Shown in pieces: positions 39,690-50,563 of a DNA stretch of 64,000 nucleotides. The notes under the pieces were generated by a model, which was not told where the DNA came from, ran no database searches, and saw only the letters and a program-made list of their open reading frames with translations. Made by a program: the position numbers and the translations under genes. Within the stretch, counting starts at the first letter, position 1; every line of letters starts with the position of its first letter. The DNA is from Pomphorhynchus laevis (lineage: Eukaryota > Acanthocephala > Palaeacanthocephala > Echinorhynchida > Pomphorhynchidae): positions 1-64,000 of the forward strand of contig WNNJ02001811.1 of NCBI GenBank assembly GCA_012934845.2, in the 5' to 3' direction.

Positions 39690-40286
39690 TATTTAGTTCT
39701 GATCTATATCCGATTTGATTTCTAAAATATCCATAACCCGGAGGACTTGCAAAATTCTCTTTGTATGACTAATACAAATTCTCTTCGTATCACTTTGACC
39801 GAGAAGGCCTTTTTGCCCGCTCATCGTACATTGCAACACATTAAATAAACATATCAATTTCAACCAAACCAAGGATAAGAACTTCCAATGTTGCCTTAAT
39901 AAGCGTGTCTTATCCAAGTGTTGACCATGGCTTTGAATTGGCTCAATGATGACGCAGTCATGATGTCGTGAGGCAATGCGTTCCACAACTTTCTCACTCT
40001 GCGTGACAATCGAGATACCATTGTTGACCTTCCAATTTGTCATGCGCGTAACGCGAGAGAATGACCCCTGCGACTTTGTCGAACATTCAATTCAACACAT
40101 TCACTTGGGTATCTATCTATCCCCTTTACTATAGACCACATCGTAAACAGATCTAGAACGAGTAGTCTGGCTTGCACTTGTATCATGCCTATTGAAGTCA
40201 AACGATCGCTGTAACTCGTCATTTTACATCCTCGAACGAGCTTGCTGCCACGACCTAGAATTCTCTCCAAATCCCTCATTTCACCT
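39690..40286 (-). mobile_element. CR1-like LINE copy d, 3' segment
   Basis: Encodes the C-terminal part of CR1-like ORF2 in broken frames: EMRDLERILGRGSKLVRG, LLVLDLFTMWSIVKG, VEKVVERIASRH-like residues. It continues the protein that stops at 41619 with SFPSTGN. LINE copy F is inserted between the two parts. Confidence 0.7.
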
Positions 40287-41618
40287 CTTGTAATAATAAT
40301 AATAATACAAATTTATTTAATGTGGCAAATGCGTACAAGCTGTACGCTTACAAGTCCACAAACAAAAATGAGAAAGTCAAGCAGTTAAATTGTTCAGATG
40401 GGATCGGATTTGTCGTTTGAAGCACTGCAGGGAAGTTGATTGGCGTATATGAATGGGCAGATGATTCCACGATAGAGGAGCAGCCACAATGAAGGAGCGG
40501 AGTCCAAAGGAGGTAGAGTAGTTTGGGACATGTAAAAGAAGGGAATTACAGGAACGCAAGGAACAGTAAACAGGACGAGAATTATCAAGAAAAGGAAGAT
40601 TGAGAAATGAAGGGGTATGAAAAGTTACAAGGCGGAAAGCAACGATAAGAAGACGAATTTGAACACGACAATAAATTGTAGGCAAATCGAGAGAAGCAAG
40701 ATGGTAGGATGTGTGATCAAAACGACGAAGACGGAGGAGAATTCGGACAGCTGCGTTGACGATGCGTTGTAGGGGAAGAAGAGTGGATTTAGGTGAGTTG
40801 GAAAATAGACTAAGACAATAATCGAGTCTAGAAAAAAGGAGAGATGATATGAGAGTCATACAAGAAGGGAAATCGATCAATCTACGAACTTGACGGAGGT
40901 TGCGGAGTATCAAGGTAGATGAGCGTACTTTATCTCTAACGAAAGGTTTAAGTGAAAGTCGGTTGTCAAAATGGAAGCCTAGGAAAACGAGATTATCAAC
41001 GATAGGAAGAATTGTAGAATTTAATGATACGGAGGGAGGTTCGAAGCCGAGGCGTCGAGGTAGGATCCACATAATTTTGGATTTATCAGGATTCAGAGAA
41101 AGGCGAAGGGAAGAAAGATGATTGGAAATTGAGACAAGGCAGTCGGAAGCAGAAACACTAAGATCGCGAATACGATAAACAGGTGCATGAGCATAGATGA
41201 GAATGTCATCAGCATATTGCATAACATGGAAGTTAAATTTATGAGAAATCGAAGACAAATCACCAAGAAGAAGAGAGAAAAGTATAGGGCCTAATACGGA
41301 GCCTTGTTGAACACCGGACGGAATGGACGAAGGATGTGAGAGAGAAGAGTTAGAATATATGCGAAATGTACGGTTTGATAGATATGAAGAAAACCATGAT
41401 ACAGTGGGTAAAGAGAAGCCATAATCATGACGAAGGCGATGGAGAAGAATCGAGTGATCGACGATGTCAAAAGCAGACGATAGATCAAGAGAAACTATGA
41501 CACTACATAATTTATGATCGCGCGAGATGAGTAAGTCGTTATAAACTTTAAGACATGCAATTTCGGTAGAGTAATTAGAGCGAAAAGCGGCTTGGAAGGG
41601 AGGAAATAAGTTAGAGGA
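40287..41618 (-). mobile_element. L2-like LINE copy F, 5'-truncated, nested in copy d
   Basis: The 3' third of an L2-like LINE, very close to copy B. A 293-codon frame (40377-41258) encodes the RT part from YADDILIYAHA to the C-terminus (RSFIVAAPLSWNHLPIHIR) without a break. Upstream, 41291-41600 continues into the palm (LDLSSAFDIVDHS in other frames). The 3' UTR stem-loop GCGTACA/TGTACGC (about 40335) pairs perfectly. The tail is an (ATT)n run at 40290-40308. The 5' truncation point at 41618 touches CR1-like sequence. Confidence 0.8.
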
Positions 41619-44600
41619 TCATTCCCTGTAGAAGGGAATGATGCCTGAATAGCATATTCGATATGGGGACGAACAAGCGCATTATATAGCCGAGCAAAAC
41701 ACTGAAAAGATATTGACAAGAAACAAGTTTTTATTAGATAAATCATCTTCCTTGCTGAACAGCAAAGTCTTTCAGTATTCATTCTAGTGTTAAGTGACGA
41801 TTGCATAAGTATGCGAAGATCACGAACCTGATTGGTCGAAATGATACTATATGTCCCGACACTATACAAGGAAGACACATGGGACCTGCCGAGACGAATG
41901 TGTGAGCACTTAGAAATGTTTAACAATACCCGTATTAACACTCCATGTATAAACCCTGTCAATGTCACGCTGTAAGCGGATATGGTCATCTGCAGATATG
42001 ACCTCACACCGGATTTTGATGTCGTCAGCAAAGGCTAAACACGGACAATGGAGCTGTGTGAGTAAACTGTTTATGAACATGTTAAACAATAAAGGCCCAA
42101 GTACAGTACCCTGAGGAACTCAGGATGTAATTAAATGTGGTGAGGATAGGATACTACCAACTCGTACTCTGAAAGATCTGCTAGATGGAAAATCTCTAAT
42201 CCATCCTATAACTGAGCTATTAATGCCATAGCTGGCCACTGTTTGAATGAGGAGACTATGGGGAACACGATCAAACGCACGACTAAAATCGAACAGAATA
42301 ACGTCAACTGCCTTTCCTTGAGACATGGATTCAATCCAGGCCTCACGGGCAGACAAAAGGTTGGTAAGGCAAGAACGTCCTTTTCTGAAGCCATGTTGCA
42401 TAAAGCTATGCTTACCTGATATGCTCAAGTGCCTGAATATATGTTCGTGTATGATCTTTTCCAGGATCTTACCCAAATGACTTGTAAGACTACTTATAGC
42501 TCGATAGTTGTCTGCTATCCTCGGGTCACCCTTTTTGAATACCCGCACCACTATCGCACCCTTCCATTCAGACGGTACCTTCATGCTATCCACAGATGCC
42601 TGAAACATGCTAGTGACCGAAGGAGCCAAATAAAATCCAACGTTCCTGGCTTCCAACATCACCACACTCAAAGTTTAACGAGGACACAAACTGTTGTAAC
42701 ATCCTAACATTAACATGATGCCGTGATCTCTTCGCGAATGAAGGTTCGGCATCGATTGCAAGAAGATCTGAAGCTATAGTCAGCTTAAACACCAAAACAC
42801 AGTGATCACTTCCTCTTATTGGAGGATTTTGGGATAGGTGACATATCTGACCATCTCTTGGAGAAAATACAAGATCAAGTATAGAACGTACGCTATCAGT
42901 GCCAAATCTAGTAGGAGCAGATACATGCTGAATGAGTAATTGATCACATACCAAGAACTCCTATAGATTCTTATCCTCACTGAAACAGTTACCAATAATA
43001 CTGTTGCCATCTTAATCAATCAATAGGGTCGGTAGATTAAAATCACCAACTAAGATGAACGAGTGATCACGCCTACTATAAGCTATAGATAAAATATGCA
43101 TCAGTTCATCATCTAACATGGCTGATTTGGGTGTTCGATAAAGAACACCCAAAGAAACGTGGAGGCTATATATAACAAGATCAACTTTAAACACTAAAAA
43201 TTTCCTTCTCAATTTGAGTATCTTACTATATTGCTAATAACGTTCCTATCCTGAACATAAAGTGCTACTCCACCACCCCTCTTAGGAGGGCATCTATCTG
43301 AACGTAATAATTAATAACCTGGAATAGATACTACGTAATCAAGAATGGCATCGTGTAACCACGTCTCAGAAATAGCCAACACGTCTGTATGCATAGAATG
43401 CGTCCAAACTCTAACGTCATCAAGATTCGAAATTAAACTACGAATGTTAGTGTAGCCAATGATAGAAGCACGTTGAGACGTGCAACCCCGAGAATGCACA
43501 TCAGCATTCGGAATCAAACAATCGAAGCAAATGAGATCGCCCTCGTTACGAGTGGACGTCAACGCACAAACGGCCTTTTCCGGACAACTCGAAAATCCCG
43601 AATAACTAGGTTATCTTCTCCCTCCAAAATGCGACGATTCAACTCAATCCTAGCTTCCCTCATCATGCTTCTTCGAATAATCATCGTCCTCCATCGAATA
43701 ATCAGGACGAATACGAACTTTATCACCACGCAATTTGTTCGAAACAGACATCACGAATCCAGCCTGTTCATTAGTTTCAAATACCACATTTCACAACCTC
43801 GGGAAATCCAATCGCTTACCTAAACGATATAGGCCAAGCACCTTTATTTGTCCGTCAAAGTCGCGGCTCTCGCCTGCGCATATCTGAGTTAATACGGAAT
43901 GTACATGGTCTAAATCCGCGTCCATTCTTCTCTGCGTCGTGCATGAAGATGAAGCCTCATGCACATTATGAAGGATTATGTATCGATTTTGCAAGGCGCT
44001 ACGCGCTTTACCCGATTAATTCGCTTTTTTGGTTTACCAGTCATAATGTGACTTGAACTAAAATTGTGGGGATTACGAATATGTGATGAACTTCGCTCTT
44101 CCCGATCATTGCAACTGTTTGTCATCAAATCTCCAGACACTTTGCGACCACCAGCAACAGCAAGTGCAACCAATTCACGACTTGTCGCCACTACTTGATT
44201 TCAAGATGTTTTTGCAGTTGATTGTGAGTCCTGTTCTATGAAACGCGTTCTATTTGAGAAACTGGCAGTAGAACCATCAATCGATTCGGATTGATCATGC
44301 AGTTTTTCGTTTTGGACTAAACGAGTATCCAGAGAATAAGCAGGGTGAGCTTTGGTATTCACGGAGATCGTAGAGCGGCAATGGCGAATCCCATCACTGA
44401 ATTTTTTTGACACCTTGGAAGGTCAATTCCTGGCCTGCGGGGCTATTGCTAGATATGCTTTTGTGAACCTCTTCGATCACTGTACCGCACACGCGTGAGT
44501 GCTTACTGCCTCTTGTCCAGGTGCGAATCGACCTAGCCTGTTCGCTAGTATCTCTCGACTAATTGATAGGTGTACATAAAGTATCTTCTGAGAAAAGGCA

Positions 44601-44760
44601 GAGTTTATTCAATGCAAAGTGATTCGATTGGTGAGGTTTTGAAGAAGAGGACGAGATCAACTTTGTGATCTGATTTCTGAGATCATCAATTTGTGCTCGG
44701 AATTCATTTATTTGATATGTTGCGCAGAGCCCACGTCAAGAGAATCATGACCCATCTCCA
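41619..44760 (-). mobile_element. CR1-like LINE copy d, 5' segment
   Basis: Minus-strand copy with ORF1 remnants (43791-44413), endonuclease pieces (43311-43562 NIRSLISNLDDVRVW, 43012-43212 FILVGDFNLPTLL, 42610-42954 LLIQHVSAPTRFG) and RT (42120-42671: NYRAISSLTSHLGKILEK, QHGFRKGRSCLTNLL, LFDFSRAFDRVPH). An in-frame TGA stands where GVPQG is expected (about 42120), and frame breaks are frequent. It stops at SFPSTGN (about 41625), where copy F is inserted. Confidence 0.75.
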
Positions 44761-44829
44761 GATTCTTTTGGTATTTTATATAAAATAAAACATCCTGATT
44801 GATATTTTATAAGTTAAAAATAATAAATA
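44761..44829. other. AT-rich junction
   Basis: ATAAAT-rich simple sequence between two LINE copies of opposite orientation. Confidence 0.35.
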
Positions 44830-47670
44830 AAATAAATAAATAATTATATGAGATTTTGTTGTCTGGAAGTTGGATGCTATTGTAAAGATTGTGGCATATA
44901 AATCCTTGTTCGAGTTAAAACATCTGAACGTTCGGTGTATCAAAGTAAACCGTTTATATGTGGTTTTGTGCATCAGCAAAACTTTCACAGCTATCATGAT
45001 CCTCCACTATTGTCTCAAATACGACTACTCAAACCGATACTGTTTTTGACGTTTCCCTCGCATCAACACCTGACTTCGCATCGTATTATCCCATTATTGA
45101 ACCTTCTCTTACACATATTCCTCATTCAACGTACGATAAAATTTCCATTCATCTTAATCATCCTAACAAGACAAAGGTAGAGCTGTTCATCTCGTACCTC
45201 CTCTTTCCTATTCCTCTTCCATCTAAATACATCTCATACTTTCTTCGCTTCACACACTCCACACTCTACCTCCCTCGTATCACTTTTCAATAATCTAAAT
45301 CCTTTTGTCAAAATAATCTTTAGTAACAGATTCGATCAACCAATTTAACATTCTACTTTCACACATGCTTTAACTTATCTTTAATCTCCATCGAGCACCA
45401 CTGATATTTCCACTTATATCTGCTCTTCTGCCTCTACTCCTACCAGCTCTGTTCGTCCACCACATCCACTTAATCGTTCTCCTTCGCGCGATTGCTGTAT
45501 TATAATATCTAGCATAAAGCTTCCCGAATATGCTTTTCTACAATCTCGCCTCAATGATATGTATCTGCTTTCATGTCTATCCGATCAACCATTCTTCTTG
45601 ATGATAATCCATCCCTCTTCAATAATATCGCTTTTTTATCTTTGATCTGTTTAAATAAATCTACTAAATCCAATCATCTCAGACCTCCACTCCTAAAAAT
45701 CGTTTTCCGGTATAGTTCACATGATTCCGTGGTACACTCCCAACGCTTTAAACTTCTTACCACTTCATCTACTTGTCGTATCTATCCTGACCGCTCCCCT
45801 TCTGATATTTTCCAACTCAATTTTGTTCGCATTGAGAAACATCGACGCTAAGACAACGGCGAGTCATCCTTATCAATTCGTCAAATAAACGGAAATTTTC
45901 ACGTCGTACACACGAGGCCAAAAATCCAATGGCGTTCTGTCTTACCCCTGTCTTCTTTGCTAGTCGATCTCGTTCCTGAGTGTACTTTTCGTCTTAGTCT
46001 TTTCAACACTCGCTCCATTCTTCATAAAGTTGATCTGTTCCTTGATATCTTTGATCAATTATCTATCGATATTCTCTGCATTACCGAATCATGGCAATCT
46101 GATGCTGACCATATTGTTATTTGTCATCTATATCGCTCTGGTTGTTCTCTAGTTGAATCAGCTCGTCTAATTGTCTCTCCCGCATATACTGCTTTTAATC
46201 ATGGCGGTATTGTGGCCATTGCTCGTCGCCCAACGTCTCTTTGTAAAATTAACGCTATAATCCATTACACCTCGTTCGAATTACTCATATGCAGATTATT
46301 AACTCCTTTCCCCAATGGAACTTGTGATTGAATACTGTCCGGTCTCGGTTGCCCCCTCACGTATGTTCTTTAATAACCTTGCGGATCTTCGTTCTCACTG
46401 TTCATTGTCTTATACTCCTTTTCTTCTCGGTGACTTAACATTCGTCTCGATCGTCCAGCTGACTCTGACTTTATAACTAACTAATATTTTTTTTTCTGAT
46501 TTTAACTATAAATTACTTTCAACATTCCCCACTCGTATTCTTGACGTTGCTCTCGAAATCATTGCTGTTCCCAACTGCTTCAATGACTATACCTCCTTGT
46601 CAATTACTGATCCTGTTTTGTCCGATCATTTTTTTGTCACTCTTACTCTTGCTCGTCCCTATCTCCATATTTATTCTCCGCCTCTAACATTACCTACTCT
46701 AAGTCGACCTTATTTTCCGTATTAGCCCCTTTGCTTTTCTCTCTTCTTCTCAGTGATTTGTTTTCTATTTCTCGTACATTTAACTTCCATGTCATGCAAT
46801 ATGCTGATGACATTATCATCTGTACTCATGCACCTGCATATCGTATTCATAATCTTAATGTTTATGTTTCTTACTGTTTTGCCTCAATTTTCAGTTATTT
46901 GTCTTCTCTTCGTCTTACTCTGAATCCTAATAAATCCAATATAATGTGGATCCTTTTTCGTCGCCTCAGCTTACAACCTTCCTACGTATCATTAAATTCT
47001 GCAATGCTTTCTATCGTTGACAATCTCGTTTTCTTAGGCTTCCCTTTCGACAACCGACTTTCACTTAAACCTTTCGTTAGAGATAAAGTACGCTCATCTA
47101 CCTTGATTCTATGCCACCTCTGTCAAATTCGTAGATTGATCGATTTCCTTTCTTGTATCACTCATCTTCTCTCCCTTTCTCAAGACTAAATCCACTCTTC
47201 TTCCACTACAACACATCGGAAACGCTTACATCCGAATTCTTCTCAGTCTTCGTCGTTTTGTTCATACATGTCACAATCTTGCTTCTCCCGATTTTCCACC
47301 CATTCATTCTCGTGTTTAAATTCGTCTTCTAATTGCTTTCCGCCTTGTAACATTTGCTACTCTTTCATTTCTCAACCTTCCTTTTCTTGATAATTCTCGT
47401 CGTGATTACTGTTCTTTGCGTTCCCGTAATTCCCTTCTTTTACATATCCCAAACGATTTTACCTCTTTTGACTTCCGCTCTTTCCTTGTTGCTGTTCCTC
47501 TCTCTCGTTGAATCGTCTGTCCATATACGCCAATCAACCTCAATGCCGTGTTTCAAACGCCAAATCCGGTCTCATTTAAACAATTTAAGAAAATTATCTA
47601 TATGACTTTTGCTGTTTTAACTTGTAAGAGTTCAGTTGGCACCCATTCTCCACACTTAATAAATTATTAT
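44830..47670 (+). mobile_element. L2-like LINE copy D, internally deleted
   Basis: Plus-strand copy. The ORF1 zinc region is recognisable at 44850-44990 (GCYCKDC, FICGF). The ORF1 C-terminus lies at 45573-45851 and the endonuclease at 45957-46331 (FNTRSILHKVDLF, ITESWQSDADH, FNHGGIVAIARRP). After about 46720 the sequence jumps to the RT region at YADD (46731-47189), losing the middle. The C-terminus lies near 47354-47605. The 3' UTR (ACTTGTAAGAGTTCAGTTGG) has an (ATT/GTT)n tail at 47655-47680. Frame breaks are numerous. Confidence 0.75.
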
Positions 47671-47719
47671 TGTTGTTGTTGAATTTATATAACGATTAAA
47701 AATCAAATTTTGTGAATTG

Positions 47720-48715
47720 ATTTTTTAATAATATAACAAAATACATGTAGTATGGGAAACGATGGAAATCCAACTTAAGTCATACTTTTACTAAAGTCAT
47801 CAGGAATCATGTAAAAATTGAAATTATCGCTCCTTTGTACGAATCAGATCAGCTTACTGTGTCAAAAAATTTTAATTTTTTAAATTCAATACTGTATTTT
47901 AAATTTGATTATCAAGTATCCTATTATAATACAAAGATTATTTATTACCATAAAAATATTTTATTTTTATTCCATAAAAATTGTTCGATTAAGAGTTTAA
48001 ATTTATTTTTAACATTATCGTGTTGATTTATGTCTTTTACTATTTTCTGCTTGATGTTATTTTTATAGTAACCTAGTTTAAAATATGTATCTATTAAATT
48101 ATTTAAATGATTTTGAAGAAAGCCAATATCATTACATATTGTTGCAATTCTTAAAATTTCATTATTTAATGTATTATATTTTATATTATATGGTATGCAT
48201 GAATGCTCATGCAAAAATATGTTTCTTGTAAATTTAAATATGTCATCTTTACGATATAAATTAATAGTAGTTTTAGTTAATGTTAATTTAATGTTCATAT
48301 CTAGATATACACCTTCTTTATCATTAATATTGGTTTTGTTAAGAATAAGGCTTTCTGGATAAATGTGCTCACTAATTGAATAAAAATTATTAGAATTAAA
48401 TACACATATATCATCAATGTATCGAAACATATATTTCATATATTTATATTGTTTAGATTTAGTTTTTACACAGTTATGAACAAATTCATATTCTAATAAA
48501 GCTTAAAAACAAGTCAGCTATAATTGGGCTACTATTACCACCCATTGGAACACCTTTTACTTGTCTAAATATAGATGTCCAAAATTTTAAATAATTTTGA
48601 TTTATCAAAATATTTAAGGATTCTATTAATTCAATTTTATTCATATATTTACACTTATTTGATGGTTTAATTTTTGTTATCAGATTTTTTATAATTTAAA
48701 TCAAGTTAAGATAAA
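47720..48715 (-). mobile_element. Penelope-like reverse transcriptase, copy 2
   Basis: The longest piece of this family: a 164-codon frame (47945-48439) encodes YMFRYIDDICVFNSNNFYSI, then VYLDMNIKL, INLYRKDDIFKFTRNIFL and a C-terminal basic part. YIDD is the catalytic box. Upstream (48440-48660) the KGVPMGG palm motif is present after a frame break. Fingers and the N-terminus are absent, and no GIY-YIG endonuclease domain was found. An R repeat follows directly. Confidence 0.65.
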
Positions 48716-48910
48716 AAATTGAAATTTAAAATAAAAGTCATTTTTATGAATTGACTAATAAATAACAGACGTTGTATCAGAATAAGGATTATAGGTCATC
48801 AAGAGGAACTGCTATGCTATCAAGTTTCGGCCCCTAACTTCTCTACCCAACATATCAGTGAGGCCAAATACGTATTTCCTCTGATTAAATTTGATTATAT
48901 AGTATCTTAT
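48716..48910 (-). repeat. Dispersed R repeat, copy in minus orientation
   Basis: On the minus strand it reads ATCAGAGGAAATACGTATTT, GGGGCCGAAACTTGATAGCA, GCAGTTCCTCTTGATGACC, then the TTATTAGTCAATTCATAAAA-type end. This is the best-preserved copy. It lies between two Penelope-like fragments, which supports a link with that element. Confidence 0.65.
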
Positions 48911-48939
48911 TCTAATACAAAGTATATTATTTATTATCC

Positions 48940-49800
48940 ATCCACAAAAAGTTTCCGCTAATGATTTTAAATTTATTCTTTATATTATTGTGTTGATTTA
49001 TATATTTTAGTATTTTCTGCTTGATCTTATTTTTATAGTAACCTAGTTTAAAATATGTATCTATTAAATTATTTAAATTATTAGTAGAAAGCCAATATCA
49101 TTACATATTGTTGCAATTCTTAAAATTTCATTATTTAATGTATTATATTTTATATTATATGGTATGCATGAATGCTCATGCAAAAATATGTTTCTTGTAA
49201 ATTTAAATATGTCATCTTTACGATATAAATTAAAAGTAGTTATTAATTGATGTTAATTTAATGCTCATATCTAGATATACACCTTCTTTATCATCAATAT
49301 TGGTTTTGTTAAGAATAAGGCTTTCTGGATAAATTTGTTCACTAATTGAATAAAAATTATTAGAATTAAATACACATATATCATTATATCGAAACACATA
49401 TTTCTTATCAATATATAATTTAGATTTAGTTTTAAAACAGTTCTGATCAAATTCATATTCTATAAAGCTTAAAATGAAGTCAGTTATAATTAAGCTACTA
49501 TTACTTCCAATTTACTTCTAATTACTTTATTTGTCTAAATAAAGTCCTTACTTTATTTAAATAATTTAATTTTGTAAACAGTTATGAACAAATTCATATT
49601 CTATAAAGCTTAAAAACAAGTTAGCTATAATTGGGCTACTATTACCACCCATTGGAACACCTTTTACTTGTCTAAATATAGATGTCCCTACTTTTAAATA
49701 ATTTTGATTTATCAAAATATTTAAGGATTCTATTAATTCAATTTTATCCATATATTTATATTTATTTGATTGGTTTAATTTTTGTTAGATAGGCGTTATA
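48940..49800 (-). mobile_element. Penelope-like reverse transcriptase, copy 3
   Basis: Nearly the same sequence as 1500-2340 but inverted. One 61-codon frame (49271-49456) gives exactly the same peptide as 1830-2015. It carries the same internal duplication of the palm segment. A separate frame (49566-49751) keeps KGVPMGGNSSPIIANLFLS. It is broken by stops and the duplication. Confidence 0.65.
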
Positions 49801-50540
49801 GTATCTAGATTTGTATAAATCTAGATATATAAATCTATAAACTGAATGGTTTAATTTTGCCGTTATAGATAGACGTTATATTATATATATTACCAAACAT
49901 AAAGATAATTAATTTTTATAATCCTTTATTAATCTATGCTAAATACCTATTATTTAAACACATTTTATTTGTTTTAATATACATGCCCCTACTTTTAAAT
50001 AATTTTAATTTTTCAAAGTATTTAAGATTTTTATAATAGTTAGATCTAGATTAATATCTTTATTAATTTTTTCTTTTTTATAATTGTTTGTTATTTTAAT
50101 TTTCTTTTTAATTTTGTCAAATTAATAATCTTTCCAATTTTTCGAGTATTTTGAGGATAGTTAATCTTAGATAACTATCTCAGATAGTTTATCTCAGCTT
50201 TGTTTGCTAATTTGAGTCTAATCTATCAGTTAGCAACTGGATATCATATTAAGCCGTTAAACGGTGATTTATCTTAAGTAAAGTTCAAACGCTGCTCTTT
50301 GCAAAAGTTTTTGGAGATAGTGCAACAACAATGCTAAGCCATTTTTATTTTTACGACAACGTCTGTTTTGGGTATCCGAATGTCAGATATGCATGTACTC
50401 GCTCTGCCTTTGACACGGTGTAACAGATCAGCAGCTGACGTACCGAATTGGTTTAATTTATATTATTATACTTTATATTTTTCTGTTGATATAATAGCTT
50501 TATAAGATGCTCATATACTTTTAAAAATTAATTTAATATT
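49801..50540. other. AT-rich spacer and RpL18A upstream region
   Basis: Positions 49965-50035 hold a scrap of Penelope-like sequence (CATGCCCCTACTTTTAAAT). From 50330 to 50450 the GC content rises and a pyrimidine-rich CTCTGCCTTTGAC stretch (about 50401) could belong to the RpL18A transcription start. This is weakly supported. Confidence 0.35.
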
Positions 50541-50546
50541 TTGCAG
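50541..50546 (+). promoter_or_regulatory. Possible 3' splice site of a 5' UTR intron
   Basis: TTTAATATTTTGCAG ends at 50546, 17 nt before the RpL18A ATG. It has the shape of a 3' splice site, so the gene may have a non-coding first exon further upstream, as many ribosomal protein genes do. The donor was not identified. Confidence 0.4.
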
Positions 50547-50563
50547 ATTAATTGAAAACAAAT

